Origin: Methylobacterium phyllostachyos
GTDB lineage: Bacteria; Pseudomonadota; Alphaproteobacteria; Rhizobiales; Beijerinckiaceae
Assembly: GCF_900103445.1 (NCBI RefSeq)
Contig: NZ_FNHS01000004.1
Span: 248,001-312,000 of the forward strand
Direction of reading: 5' to 3'
DNA length: 64,000 nt
Below the pieces are notes generated by a model that made no database searches, was not told the DNA's origin, and saw only the letters and a list, made by a program, of their open reading frames with translations. Below, in pieces: positions 51,347 through 61,005 of this stretch (positions are counted from its first letter, which is position 1; the number at the start of each line of letters is the position of its first letter). The position numbers and the translations under genes were made by a program.

Positions 51347-51441
51347 CCCCGACTTCACGAGCGGAGCGTAGCGCCCCAGGGGCCCGCGACACTGACTGGT
51401 GTGGCGAGCCCCTGGATTGCTGCGCTGCGCCCGCAAGGACG
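51347..51441. repeat. Palindromic intergenic repeat (diverged copy C)
   Basis: A 95-base element with CACGAGCGGAGCGTAGCG and CCCCAGGGG at the left, and CCCCTGGATTGCTGCG with GCTGCGCCCGCAAGGAC at the right, inverted to one another. It belongs to the same family as 44000-44092 and 45829-45922. It sits between convergent phaC and the FadL-family gene. Confidence 0.65.
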
Positions 51442-51473
51442 TCTGCAGCGGAGCGTTCAACCCGAACAGGCTG

Positions 51474-52790
51474 TCAGTACTTCCGCACCAGCGGCGCAGG
51501 CGCGGCGACCGGCGGGGCGCCGAACACGTAGCGGAAGCCGACCGAGACGATGTCGGCACTCGAATCGACCACACCCGCGAAGGCGATGTTGCTGACGTTG
51601 TAGTCACGCCCGATGCCGGACAGGATCCGCGAGCGGTTCAGGAAAAAATGCGAGTAGGCGGCATTCAGCGTCAACTGCTGGCTCCAGCGGTAGCTGGCGC
51701 CGACCGAGACGTCGTAACGGTTGCCGTCCGGCAGGCGCGCCGAACGGTTGGAGAAGTCGATCGGCGAGGTCTCGTAGGCGAAGCCCGTGCGCAGGGTCAG
51801 GTTCGGTGACGCGTCGTACTCGGCGCCGATCGAGTAGGTATACCCGTCCTTGTAGTTCAGCGGCAGGGAGTTCACCGGCAGCCCGAGCGTCTTCGACACG
51901 ATGCCGATATTGCCGAGCCTGGACCAGTTGTCCCACTCGAAGCCGAGATCCACCCGGGCGACCGGCGAGATCGCCTGGGTCAGGCCGACGCTCAGCTTGT
52001 CGGGCGTGTTGAGCTTCGAGCGGACCTGCCCGGCCAACGGCGCCAGGGCGACCAGCGGCACGCCGATCGAGCCGTCAATGTCGTGATGCACGGAGGAGCG
52101 ATAGCCGATGCCCAGCACGGTCCCGTCACGGGGCGTCAGCGTGGCGCCCGCCGTGAAGCCCGCGCCCCAGGACTCGCCCTTGAGGAAGGAGCTTGGATAA
52201 ACGGTCGGCTGGATGCCCGGGAGCGGCAAAGCCTGCCGTAGGGTCAGGCGGAAATACTCGATATTCGGGCCGGCAGCGACCGAGAGCCACTCGTTGACCT
52301 TGAAACCGATCACCGGGTTGATCGCCAAGGAGAAGATCCGGGACGAGCGCGCATAGACCTCGCCGGACCAGACTTGCCGCGGCTTGGTTACCAAGCCGAA
52401 GGGCGCACCGGTCGAAAGGCCCAGCCAGAGCCTGTCGTTGAGTTGGTAAGAGGTCGCTCCCGCCGGCACCACGGCACCCTGGCCGATATCGCCGGAGCCG
52501 CCGAGGCGGGCGAAGCCCGGGTTGGTGCCGAGATCAGGCCGGATCTCGGAGGACAGGCCGACGAAGGTGAAGTTCTGCTCGGCGACGAAGCCGGGGTTCA
52601 TGGTGATCGTCGCGGGATTCCAGAAGATCGACGACACGCCGCCCGAGCCTGCCGCAGCGCCCGCGAAGGCCAGCCCCTGAGCCTGCGTGCTCTGCTCTCG
52701 AATGCCGAACGCGCCAGCCTGCGCCGCGCTAGCACCAAGGACCATCGCTGTCGCCGCGAGCATCGCCGCGCGCACCGCCCCGCCCATCAT
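51474..52790 (-). CDS. OmpP1/FadL-family outer-membrane transporter
   Basis: A 438-residue FadL-type barrel, which lets long-chain fatty acids or aromatic hydrocarbons diffuse across the outer membrane. The ATG at 52790 has GGGGGGA upstream and begins MMGGAVRAAMLAATAMVLGA, a signal peptide cut near AQA|GAFGIREQS. The mature start AFGIREQSTQAQGLAFAGAA and SSIFWNPATITMN are the FadL hallmark (the usual NPA motif). The C-terminal strand SVGFRYVFG is typical before a Pro-rich tail. It is monocistronic. The ligand is unknown; closeness to phaC may be coincidence. Confidence 0.9.
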   Translation of the reverse strand: MMGGAVRAAMLAATAMVLGASAAQAGAFGIREQSTQAQGLAFAGAAAGSGGVSSIFWNPATITMNPGFVAEQNFTFVGLSSEIRPDLGTNPGFARLGGSGDIGQGAVVPAGATSYQLNDRLWLGLSTGAPFGLVTKPRQVWSGEVYARSSRIFSLAINPVIGFKVNEWLSVAAGPNIEYFRLTLRQALPLPGIQPTVYPSSFLKGESWGAGFTAGATLTPRDGTVLGIGYRSSVHHDIDGSIGVPLVALAPLAGQVRSKLNTPDKLSVGLTQAISPVARVDLGFEWDNWSRLGNIGIVSKTLGLPVNSLPLNYKDGYTYSIGAEYDASPNLTLRTGFAYETSPIDFSNRSARLPDGNRYDVSVGASYRWSQQLTLNAAYSHFFLNRSRILSGIGRDYNVSNIAFAGVVDSSADIVSVGFRYVFGAPPVAAPAPLVRKY

Positions 52791-53206
52791 GTTTCCCCCC
52801 AAGCTCTTCAGCTTTGCCGGACGCCACCGCTTATTCGCGAGCCGTTATGCAGCGCCGTTTCGAGCATGGTGCAGCTTTTAAGCGCTCGATCGCAAGGGTA
52901 ATCGACATTCAGAACAGAAAGATCAGATGCAGTAAAATATGCGGCCTGCGCGTCTGTGCATATTCCTTATTTTAAGGAAACTCGCTTTCGACAGTCTCGA
53001 CGTCGGGCCGCAGCAAAATCATCCCCTTGAGAATAATAGATCTTACTGCTGGCGAATGTGCACTTTTCCGCCATAGTGTTGCTTCGCCGCGACACCAAAT
53101 CCCCTCGGCCATGCCCGGCGGCCCTCCTTGCGCCGGGATCGGCACCCAGCCATGGTCCTCGCGGCCGGCAGAGACCGGTTCCAGAGTGGAATTCAGGAGC
53201 GCGGCG
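52791..53206. other. Divergent intergenic region, AT-rich, between FadL and FAH genes
   Basis: About 415 bases with no supported gene. An AT-rich stretch runs from about 52880 to 53080. TTCCTTA (52963-52969) and TAAGGAA (52973-52979) form a perfect 7-base inverted repeat around TTT. Promoters for both divergent genes must lie here. The frame continuous with the FAH gene from 53027 is not supported as coding before 53207. Confidence 0.45.
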
Positions 53207-54091
53207 ATGAAGCTCTTCCGACACGGCTCGAGCGGTGACGAGAAGCCCGGCCTCGTGGACGCGAGCGGAGGCCTGCGCGATCTCTCTGGCATCGTCCGCG
53301 ATATCGCCGGGCCGGCTCTGGCGCCCGATTCGCTGGCGCGGCTGCGGATGCTGGATCCCGAGACCCTGCCGAAGCTGCCGCCGGACGTGCGGCTCGGCCC
53401 CTGCGTCGGCGGCACCCGCAACGTGGTGGCGATCGGCCTGAACTTCGCCGACCATGCCGCCGAGACCGGCTCGCCGATCCCCGCGGAACCGATCATCTTC
53501 AACAAGGCGCCGTCCAGCCTGTGCGGGCCGAACGACGCGGTGATCCTTCCCAAGGGCTCGTCCTGCACGGATTGGGAGGTGGAACTCGCCGTGGTGATCG
53601 GTCGGCGCGCCAGCTACGTCCACGCCAACGAGGCGCTGGACTACGTGGCGGGTGCCTGCATCTGCAACGACGTCTCGGAGCGGGACTGGCAGATGAACCG
53701 GGGCCCGACCTGGACCAAGGGCAAGAGCGCACCGACCTTCGGGCCGCTGGGCCCGTGGCTGGTGACGCTGGACGAGATCCCCGACCTCAAGAATCTCGCC
53801 ATGAGCCTCGACGTCAACGGCGAGCGCCGGCAGACTGGTTCCACCGCCACGATGATCTTCGACGTACCCCAGCTCGTAGCCTACACATCGCACTTCATGC
53901 TGCTGGAGCCCGGCGATGTGATCACCACCGGTACGCCGCCCGGCGTCGGGCTCGGCATGAAGCCGCCGCGCTACCTCAAGGCCGGCGACGAGATGGTGCT
54001 GCGGATCGAGCGCCTGGGCGAGCAACGGCAGAAGGTGATCGCCTTCGACGACTGGACCGCCAAGGTCTCGGCGGGCGAGCCGACCGACTGA
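53207..54091 (+). CDS. Fumarylacetoacetate hydrolase family protein
   Basis: A 294-residue cytoplasmic enzyme of the FAH superfamily, which hydrolyses or decarboxylates beta-diketo acids using a divalent metal. The metal-binding E-x-E is in TDWEVELAVVIG, with a distal Asp in ICNDVSERDWQM and the conserved KGKSAPTFGPLGPWLVT segment. GLNFADHAAETG and TGTPPGVGLGMKPPRYL are also typical. The ATG at 53207 is preceded by AGGAG. Closest well-characterised types are 2,4-diketo-3-deoxy-L-fuconate hydrolase and ureidoglycolate lyase-like proteins. No pathway genes are adjacent, so the substrate is open. Confidence 0.9.
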   Translation: MKLFRHGSSGDEKPGLVDASGGLRDLSGIVRDIAGPALAPDSLARLRMLDPETLPKLPPDVRLGPCVGGTRNVVAIGLNFADHAAETGSPIPAEPIIFNKAPSSLCGPNDAVILPKGSSCTDWEVELAVVIGRRASYVHANEALDYVAGACICNDVSERDWQMNRGPTWTKGKSAPTFGPLGPWLVTLDEIPDLKNLAMSLDVNGERRQTGSTATMIFDVPQLVAYTSHFMLLEPGDVITTGTPPGVGLGMKPPRYLKAGDEMVLRIERLGEQRQKVIAFDDWTAKVSAGEPTD

Positions 54092-54327
54092 GCGGGGTGC
54101 CCCGGCCTGACCGGGGCGCCGCGGCTCGGATGCGATCAGGGACCGTTCCGCCACCGGAATCCACATCAATACAGATCAGATGCGCCCTAAAACAATTCTG
54201 GCCAACAATGATTGCTAGACTACGCGTTACAGCCGGAGATGCCTGCCGTATCGAGTAAAAGACTTGAAATTAGTGATTCGTTAGAAGTCTGGCAGACACA
54301 ATCCGGAGATCTGATTTCGGACCTGCC

Positions 54328-55410
54328 ATGAACGCCGTATCTGCTCTCGTCGCGCCGCAGAGTGCATCGGGTACCGAGCCGCCGACCCTGGAATCAATCG
54401 AGCGGCTGACCACGGCGGTCCAGCAGATTGCCCAGGAGAAAACCGGCGGCATCCGCAAGATCATCGCACAGACCAAGATCCTTGCGCTCAACGCGCTGAT
54501 CGAGGCGGCACGGGCGGGCGAACAGGGGCGCGGATTCGCCGTCGTGGCCCAGGAAGTCCGCGCGGTCGGGGACGCGGTTGAGGCGATGGCCCGGGATCTC
54601 GAAGACCATCTGTCCGGTCGGATCACCGAGTTGCAGGGCGCCGTTGCGGCGATGGCGGCCCGGGTCCAAGGCGAACGCCTGATCGACCTCGCCCTCAACG
54701 CCGTCGAATTGATCGATCGCAACCTCTACGAACGGACCTGCGACGTGCGATGGTGGGCGACTGACGCGGCCGTCGTGGCCTGCGCGCGGGAACGCGGTCT
54801 GGCCGCGTCCGCCTTCGCCGGGGATCGCCTCGGCGTCATCCTTTCGGCCTACACGGTCTACCTCGACATCTGGCTCTGCGGTCGCGACGGCGCGATCCTG
54901 GCGACAGGCCGGGGGGACCGCTATCCCGGGCTCACCCAACACAGTGTGGCGGGCGAGGCGTGGTTCCAGAAGGCTCTCGCCCTGCGGAGCGGCGACGCCT
55001 TCGTCTCTGCGGACGTGCGACGGGAGCCGGCGCTCGGCGGGGCGCAGGTCGCCACCTACGCGACGGGCGTGCACGCAGACGGGCAGGCCGACGGCGCGCC
55101 GATCGGCGTGCTGGCCATCCATTTCGACTGGGAACCGCAGGCCCATGCCATCGTCACTGGGATCCGGATCGCACCAGAGGACCGCGCCCGGACGCGCGTG
55201 CTCCTCGTCGATGCGGATGGCCGTGTCCTCGCGGCCTCGGACGGGGCCGGGCGGCTCACCGAGCGGGTGGTGTGCCAGCTGAATGGCCGGACGAGCGGCG
55301 TCGAACGCGATCCGGCGACCGGCGCCGTCATGGCGTTCCACCGGACGCCGGGCTACGAGACCTATCGCGGTCTCGGCTGGTATGGGCTGATCATTCAGAG
55401 CGAACGCTGA
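54328..55410 (+). CDS. Soluble chemoreceptor-like protein: MCP signalling tip followed by Cache-like domain
   Basis: A 360-residue protein with no signal peptide and no membrane helix. Residues about 20-110 contain the hairpin tip of methyl-accepting chemotaxis proteins: [20 protein letters not shown] followed by [20 protein letters not shown]. Residues about 125-355 look like a Cache/PDC sensor fold ([51 protein letters not shown]). The order is reversed relative to ordinary transmembrane chemoreceptors, and the sensor must face the cytoplasm. Similar proteins are known by sequence in alphaproteobacteria. It is followed by bioB 56 bases downstream without obvious functional link. Confidence 0.8.
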   Translation: MNAVSALVAPQSASGTEPPTLESIERLTTAVQQIAQEKTGGIRKIIAQTKILALNALIEAARAGEQGRGFAVVAQEVRAVGDAVEAMARDLEDHLSGRITELQGAVAAMAARVQGERLIDLALNAVELIDRNLYERTCDVRWWATDAAVVACARERGLAASAFAGDRLGVILSAYTVYLDIWLCGRDGAILATGRGDRYPGLTQHSVAGEAWFQKALALRSGDAFVSADVRREPALGGAQVATYATGVHADGQADGAPIGVLAIHFDWEPQAHAIVTGIRIAPEDRARTRVLLVDADGRVLAASDGAGRLTERVVCQLNGRTSGVERDPATGAVMAFHRTPGYETYRGLGWYGLIIQSER

Positions 55411-55466
55411 AGCGGTGCCCGTCAGGGTGGCTTGATTTCTGGCCACCGATCCGGCTGAAACAACCC

Positions 55467-56480
55467 ATGAGCGCGAGTCATCCCGTTTCCCCGCACGCCG
55501 AGCCCGGCACTGTCCGTCACGATTGGACCGTGGCGGAGATCCAGGCGATCCACGACATGCCGCTGCTCGATCTCGTGCATCGGGCCGCCACCGTGCATCG
55601 GACGTATAACGACCCGGCCGATGTCCAGCGGGCGAGCCTGCTGTCGATCAAGACCGGCGGCTGCCCGGAGGATTGCGGCTACTGCTCGCAATCGGCCCAT
55701 CACAAGGAGACCGGCCTCGCGCGCCAGCGCCTGATGCCGGTGGAGACCGTGCTGGCCGAAGCGGCCGCCGCGAAGGCCTCGGGCGCGACCCGGTTCTGCA
55801 TGGGGGCCGCATGGCGCAGCCCGAAGGACGGGCCGGACTTCGACGCCGTGCTCGCCATGGTGCGCGGCGTGCGCGGTCTCGGCATGGAGGCCTGCGTCAC
55901 GCTCGGCATGCTGACGGCGAGCCAAGCCGAGCGCCTCGCGGAGGCCGGCCTCACGGCCTACAATCACAACCTCGATACCGGACCGGATTACTACGACAAG
56001 ATCGTCTCGACCCGGACCTACGAGGATCGGCTCGCCACGCTGGAACGGGTGCGCACCGCGGGGATCGGCGTGTGCTGCGGCGGCATCATCGGCCTGGGCG
56101 AAGCGGCGAGCGACCGCGTGGCGATGCTGCAGGTGCTGGCCAACCACGCGCCGCACCCGGAGAGCGTACCGATCAATGCGCTGGCGGCGGTCGCCGGCAC
56201 GCCGCTGGGTGACGCCGCGAAGCCGATCGACCCCTTCGACATGGTGCGCATGTGCGCGACCGCCCGCATCGTGATGCCCAGAGCCCGGGTCCGGCTCAGC
56301 GCGGGCCGAAGGGCCCTCAGCCGGGAAGCCCAGGCCCTGTGCTTCCTGGCGGGGGCGAACTCGATCTTCTATGGCGAGGTACTGCTCACGACCGCCAACG
56401 CCGAAGCTGATGCCGATGCGGCCCTTCTGGCCGATCTCGGCATCCGCGTCGCCGAGCCGATCCTGGCCGCGGCCGAGTAG
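55467..56480 (+). CDS. bioB: Biotin synthase
   Basis: BioB is a radical-SAM enzyme that inserts sulfur into dethiobiotin, the last step of biotin synthesis. The protein is 337 residues. The radical-SAM cluster cysteines C66, C70 and C73 lie in [15 protein letters not shown]. Other family segments are [31 protein letters not shown] and the late [20 protein letters not shown]. The [2Fe-2S] ligands include the Arg in the RLSAGR stretch. The ATG at 55467 matches family starts. Other bio genes are not adjacent. It is convergent with a sensor kinase, five bases between stops. Confidence 0.97.
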   Translation: MSASHPVSPHAEPGTVRHDWTVAEIQAIHDMPLLDLVHRAATVHRTYNDPADVQRASLLSIKTGGCPEDCGYCSQSAHHKETGLARQRLMPVETVLAEAAAAKASGATRFCMGAAWRSPKDGPDFDAVLAMVRGVRGLGMEACVTLGMLTASQAERLAEAGLTAYNHNLDTGPDYYDKIVSTRTYEDRLATLERVRTAGIGVCCGGIIGLGEAASDRVAMLQVLANHAPHPESVPINALAAVAGTPLGDAAKPIDPFDMVRMCATARIVMPRARVRLSAGRRALSREAQALCFLAGANSIFYGEVLLTTANAEADADAALLADLGIRVAEPILAAAE

Positions 56481-56485
56481 GGCGT

Positions 56486-57928
56486 TCAGCCCTCGGCCAA
56501 CACGATCCGGAAGCGCGCGCCGCCTTCGCCTTCATCGAGGGTCAGGGTGCCGCCGTTGATCCCGATCAGCTCGGCGGCGATCGGCAGGCCGAGCCCTGTC
56601 CCGCCGGAGCGCATCGAGCCCGCGAACGGCGCGAACAGGTTCTCCCGGGCGCGCGCCGACAGGCCGGGACCGTTATCGTCAACCAGGATCGTCACGCGGC
56701 CCGACTCCGCGCGGGTGGCCGCCACCTGGACGGCGGCATTCGTGACCCCGGCGGCTTCCAGAGCCTGCACGGCGTTCCGCACGAGATTGGCGAGTGCCCT
56801 CCCGAGTTGCTCCGGGTCGGCCTGGACGGCGATGTCGGCCGCCGCCACCTGTACGGCTACGGGGTGGGCCGAAAGGGCGGCAAGGTCCGGAAGCTCTGCG
56901 AAGATGGGTGCCAGCGGCGTGCGGGCGAGCCGCGGCGCCCGCTCGTTGACCCGGCCGTAGGCGAGGGTCGCCTCGCAGAAGCGGATCGCCCGGGCGAGCG
57001 TCCCCACGAGGCGGGGGGCGACCCGCTGCACCGTGGGGTCGTCGGTCCCCTCCAGGCGGTCGCCCAGGAGCTGCGCACCGGTGAGCAGGTTGCGCAATTC
57101 GTGACTGATCTTGCTGACGGCGAGCCCCAGCTCGGCCAGCCGACGCTTCTGGCGGAGCTGGTCGGCGAGGCTGCGCTGCATCCGCCCCAGCGCCAGCTCG
57201 GCCTGGCCGATCTCGTCGCTGCGGCGGGACGGTGCGATGATCCGGCCGGCATCCTCCGGGTCGTCCGCGAAGGCCGTGATACTGGTCACCAGCCGCCGCA
57301 CCGGCCTCACGATCAGAACCTGCAGCACAACGAAGACGAGGCCCGCCGCCGAGGCAGCGATGATCAACGAGGAAACAAGCAGCCTCAGAGCGTAATCGAC
57401 CATGGCGGCCCGGAGCGGCGCCTCGTCGAGCAGGATCTCGACCCGGTCGAAGCCGATCCCCCCTTCCCCGAGCACGCGGATCGGCTCCTGCGTCGGGGCC
57501 ACCAGGGTGCGCCACGCCCCGCGGATCGCCGAAAAAGCCGTGACATCGCGCAAGTCGACGGTGTCGGCGACACTGTCCGGCACCGGCTCGATGGCGAGCA
57601 GGCGCTGCGTGCCGCCGCCGCGCACCGCGATGGCCCGGGCGTTGACCCCGGCCAGCAGCCGGCTCTCAAGCGCCTCCGAAACCGGCTCGCTCGTCCGGCC
57701 GTCGAGGACCAGTGCGGCGACCTGCGCGGCTGCGAGCCGGTCGGACATCCATTCGATCCGGTAATTGGCCACCGCCGGCACGTAGGTCAGCACTTCGGCC
57801 ACCGCCACGAACGCGACGGTGACGAGGAACAGCCGGCCGGACAGGCCGAGCCGCGTCCTGCGGCGCTCAGGACCCTCGCGGGTCGGCGCGGACGGGCCCG
57901 CGACCGCAGCGTCGGACTCAACAGACAT
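56486..57928 (-). CDS. Orphan membrane sensor histidine kinase
   Basis: A 480-residue inner-membrane histidine kinase with helices at about residues 32-54 and 180-205 enclosing a periplasmic sensor of roughly 125 residues. A HAMP domain follows (VRPVRRLVTSITAFADDPED), then the phospho-acceptor H276 in VSKISHELRNLLTG, the N-box in LGRALANLVRNAVQALEAAG, and the ATP lid DDNGPGLS with GGTGLGLPIAAELI. The start at 57928 (MSVESDAAVAG) is preferred; 57952 is also open. No response regulator lies beside it, so its partner must be elsewhere. Confidence 0.92.
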   Translation of the reverse strand: MSVESDAAVAGPSAPTREGPERRRTRLGLSGRLFLVTVAFVAVAEVLTYVPAVANYRIEWMSDRLAAAQVAALVLDGRTSEPVSEALESRLLAGVNARAIAVRGGGTQRLLAIEPVPDSVADTVDLRDVTAFSAIRGAWRTLVAPTQEPIRVLGEGGIGFDRVEILLDEAPLRAAMVDYALRLLVSSLIIAASAAGLVFVVLQVLIVRPVRRLVTSITAFADDPEDAGRIIAPSRRSDEIGQAELALGRMQRSLADQLRQKRRLAELGLAVSKISHELRNLLTGAQLLGDRLEGTDDPTVQRVAPRLVGTLARAIRFCEATLAYGRVNERAPRLARTPLAPIFAELPDLAALSAHPVAVQVAAADIAVQADPEQLGRALANLVRNAVQALEAAGVTNAAVQVAATRAESGRVTILVDDNGPGLSARARENLFAPFAGSMRSGGTGLGLPIAAELIGINGGTLTLDEGEGGARFRIVLAEG

Positions 57929-58140
57929 ACCGGTCACGCTCCGCGCGGGCATCGCGGATCAGGATCGGCGGAGGGAAGATCGAGACTGCTTGAGCCGGTG
58001 CCGGCCTTCGCGGGAGACATAATCGCAAGCCATAGAGTCACAGGCGGGAATACAGGCTCTCGGCGGGAAGCACTATACGATATTCACCTGTAAGCGGTTG
58101 CATGTGCTTCCCGAGACGGGAAAACACGCGCGGCGTCGGA

Positions 58141-58926
58141 TTACGGAGCTGTGGTGCGCCGCGCCCGCCGGCTCAGGAACATGCTGACGAGGGCGAACAG
58201 GGCCAGCATCGCGAGCCCCAGCACCATCCGGGGTGTCACGAGATCCCGCAGATCCAGGCCGCCGTTGCAGCCGCCGCCCTGCCCCGCCAGGCAGGCCTGC
58301 CGGATAGCCTCCCGGGCGGCGATGACATCCTCGATGCCGGCTCCCGTGGTGGCGTACACGAAGGCACCCGGCAGCAGTCCCAGGAAGGTCGCCAGCACGA
58401 AGACCCGCATCTTCACGCCGAATGCCGCGGGCGCGAGATTGGTCACCCAGAAGGGGAACAGCGGTAGGAGCCGCAACACCACGATGTATCCGAAGGCGTC
58501 TCGCCGGAAGCCCTCGGCGAGGGTCGCGAGGCGCGTCCCACCCATACGCCGGAGCAAGTCGGCACCAGGGCCGCGGCCGATCGCGAACACGATCGCCGCC
58601 CCCGTGGTGGCCGCACAGACCGCCGTGAGCGCTCCCGGCCCGATACCGAACAGGAAGCCGCAGATCATCGTCAGGATCAGCGTAGCCGGCACCGACACCA
58701 CCACTGCCCCGACATAGAGGCAGTAGGCCGACACCAGTGCGCGGGCATAATCCGCCTCCACGAAGCCGCGCAACCACGCCCGGGAGGCGAGGAGTCGGTC
58801 CAGGCTCAGGATCTGCGCCACCCCCGAGACGAGCACGATGGCCGAGATCCCGAGCAGCAGCACGAGCGGCAGCCAGCGCCGCACGCGCTTCCAGCGACCG
58901 CGGGCGACGGGTATGGCCTCGCTCAC
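58141..58926 (-). CDS. TVP38/TMEM64 (DedA-like) family membrane protein
   Basis: A 261-residue membrane protein of the TVP38/TMEM64 family, related to DedA and recently linked to lipid scrambling. The core reads ICGFLFGIGPGALTAVCAAT followed by TGAAIVFAIGRGPGADLLRR, then VVLRLLPLFPFWVTNLAPAA, the signature of the family. Six helices are predicted. The GTG start at 58926 overlaps the pmtA stop by four bases, so it is translationally coupled to the phospholipid methyltransferase, which suggests a membrane lipid role. A long open frame runs further upstream in pmtA and is not coding. Confidence 0.88.
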   Translation of the reverse strand: MSEAIPVARGRWKRVRRWLPLVLLLGISAIVLVSGVAQILSLDRLLASRAWLRGFVEADYARALVSAYCLYVGAVVVSVPATLILTMICGFLFGIGPGALTAVCAATTGAAIVFAIGRGPGADLLRRMGGTRLATLAEGFRRDAFGYIVVLRLLPLFPFWVTNLAPAAFGVKMRVFVLATFLGLLPGAFVYATTGAGIEDVIAAREAIRQACLAGQGGGCNGGLDLRDLVTPRMVLGLAMLALFALVSMFLSRRARRTTAP

Positions 58927-59576
58927 CCGGGCTTGCGCATCCGCAGGATCTTGAAGAACCCGCCCGGGAAGGTCGGCCTCAGGCCGACCACCTCGACGCC
59001 GTTGCGCCGGGCCCAGGCCTCGATCCGCGTCGCCTTGAAGTCGGATGACCAGCCGATCTTGGTGCAGAGCGGCGCCACGATCTCCTCGACCCGGGCGACC
59101 GGGCCCTCGCTCTGGCCGAAATGGTTGGCCAGCACGATGCCGCCGCCCGGCCGCACCACCCGGAGGAACTCCGACATCGCGGCCTCGGGGTCCGGCACCA
59201 GGGTGATCAGGAACTGGGCCACCACGGCGTCGAAGCTCGCATCGGCGTAGCCTAAGTGGCAGACATCCATGACCTGGAGGCCCTTCACGTGCGACAGGTT
59301 CCGGCGGCGGACCTTGGCGCGGGCGCGCTTGAGCATATCCTCCGAGAGGTCGACGCCGCAGACGAAGCTCGCCTTGGGGTAGTAGCCCAGCGCCAACCCG
59401 GTGCCGACGCCGGCCTCCAGGATCCGCGGCCCATGCTCGGCGGCCGCCTCGACGGCGGCGCGGGCGGCCGGCTCGGTGAGCTTGTCGTAGACCACGTCGT
59501 AGACAGGAGCCCAGCGGGCATAGGCCTTGCGCATCAGGGCCGTGCTCGGCCCGGCCGTCTGCGGCTCGCTCAGCAT
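58923..59576 (-). CDS. pmtA: PmtA-type phosphatidylethanolamine N-methyltransferase
   Basis: A 217-residue class I SAM-dependent methyltransferase of the alphaproteobacterial PmtA type, which methylates phosphatidylethanolamine stepwise to phosphatidylcholine. The N-terminal MRKAYARWAPVYDVVYDKL is the hallmark of this subgroup. SAM-binding motif I is ILEAGVGTGLALGYYP, motif II VDLSEDMLKRA, and ASFDAVVAQFLITLVPDPE with GGGIVLANHFGQSEG are typical. It lies 26 bases after mnmA and overlaps the TVP38 gene. Other class I lipid or ubiquinone methyltransferases are less likely given the N-terminus. Confidence 0.88.
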   Translation of the reverse strand: MLSEPQTAGPSTALMRKAYARWAPVYDVVYDKLTEPAARAAVEAAAEHGPRILEAGVGTGLALGYYPKASFVCGVDLSEDMLKRARAKVRRRNLSHVKGLQVMDVCHLGYADASFDAVVAQFLITLVPDPEAAMSEFLRVVRPGGGIVLANHFGQSEGPVARVEEIVAPLCTKIGWSSDFKATRIEAWARRNGVEVVGLRPTFPGGFFKILRMRKPG

Positions 59577-59602
59577 CGTTCAGGGTATCCAGAGAGGGGA
59601 GA

Positions 59603-60757
59603 TCAGGCAGCCTCGCGGGGCCGGGCCGACAACGCATCGACGCGACGGATGGTGCCGCCGCCGAGCACGCGGGCCCGGGGGCCGTCATCCGCGTAGATCG
59701 CACAAGCCTGGCCCGGCGACACGCCGTCCTCGGGCTCGGCGAGCACGACCTCGGCGGCGCCGTCGGGCCCGACCGTGAGACTTGCCGGACGCGGCGGCCG
59801 CGTCGAGCGCACGCGCACCGCCACCGGCAGGTCGCGCACGGCTTCGGCCGGGCCCTCACCGAGCCAGTTGAGGTCCGAGAGGCGAATGCGGGTCGTCGCC
59901 AAAGCGGTGCGCGGGCCGACGACGACGCGGGCGGAGTCGGGCTCGAGCCGCACGACATAGAGCGGTTCGGCCCCCGAAAGACCGAGACCCCGGCGCTGAC
60001 CGACCGTGTAATGCACGATGCCCTCGTGGCGGCCCAGCACATGGCCCGCGAGGTCGACGATCTCGCCGGGCTTGGCCGCATCCGGGCGCAGGCGGGCGAT
60101 CACGTCGCTGTAGCGGCCCTGCGGTACGAAGCAGATGTCCTGGCTGTCCGGCTTTTCGGCGAGCGACAGGCCGAGGTCCTTCGCCAGCGCCCGGGTTTCG
60201 GACTTCTCCATCTCGCCGAGCGGGAAGCGCAGGTAGTCCAGCTGCTCGGCCGTGGTCGCATACAGGAAATAACTCTGGTCCCGGGCGGGATCGAGGGCAC
60301 GGTGGAGCGCCCGACCGCCGCCCGGCAGGGCCCGGCTCGAGACGTAATGGCCAGTCGCCAGTGCGTCGGCGTTCAGATCCCGGGCGAGGCCGAGCAGATC
60401 GCGGAACTTCACGGTCCGGTTGCACTCGACACAGGGGATCGGAGTCTCGCCTGCGAGATAGCTCTCGGCGAACTTCTCGATGACCTCGTCGCGGAACCGG
60501 TCCTCATAGTCGAGGACGTAGTGCGGGATGCCGAGGTGCTCCGCCGCCGCCCGCGCGTCGTGGATGTCCTGGCCGGCACAGCAGGCACCCTTGCGGTGGC
60601 TCGCCGCGCCGTGGTCGTAGAGCTGGAGCGTGACGCCGACCACGTCGAAGCCCTGCCGCTTCAGGAGACCTGCCACCACGGAGGAATCGACGCCGCCCGA
60701 CATGGCGACGACGACGCGCGTCTCGTGGGGGGCTTTGGGAAAATCGAGGGCGTTCAT
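59603..60757 (-). CDS. mnmA: tRNA-specific 2-thiouridylase
   Basis: MnmA adds sulfur to U34 of glutamate, lysine and glutamine tRNAs. The protein is 384 residues from the ATG at 60757. The PP-loop [13 protein letters not shown] is near residues 18-30. The catalytic cysteines are C112 in [10 protein letters not shown] and C209 in [18 protein letters not shown] and [12 protein letters not shown] are also characteristic. It is the first gene of mnmA-pmtA-TVP38 on the minus strand. An upstream extension of the frame to 60943 lacks family similarity. Confidence 0.96.
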   Translation of the reverse strand: MNALDFPKAPHETRVVVAMSGGVDSSVVAGLLKRQGFDVVGVTLQLYDHGAASHRKGACCAGQDIHDARAAAEHLGIPHYVLDYEDRFRDEVIEKFAESYLAGETPIPCVECNRTVKFRDLLGLARDLNADALATGHYVSSRALPGGGRALHRALDPARDQSYFLYATTAEQLDYLRFPLGEMEKSETRALAKDLGLSLAEKPDSQDICFVPQGRYSDVIARLRPDAAKPGEIVDLAGHVLGRHEGIVHYTVGQRRGLGLSGAEPLYVVRLEPDSARVVVGPRTALATTRIRLSDLNWLGEGPAEAVRDLPVAVRVRSTRPPRPASLTVGPDGAAEVVLAEPEDGVSPGQACAIYADDGPRARVLGGGTIRRVDALSARPREAA

Positions 60758-61005
60758 CGCAAGGGTCCGCAGCCGCCGGCCCGGAAGCTCCCGGCTGCAC
60801 GGGGCGTCTATAGCGGGAGTCCGGCCAGCTTTCCAGGGCGGGCAGCGCTCTCGGATGCGGCCGCCCGGCAGATCCTGCCGGGCGCGCGGCAGCTTCGGCC
60901 CTGCGGCGGCGCAGGGCTCTAAGGAAATTGTTATTTTTGTCAACGTGTTAGCGCGCCTGCTCGATGGCGCAGGCTTTGCTGCGGCGCCTCCGAGAGGAAC
61001 CCGGT

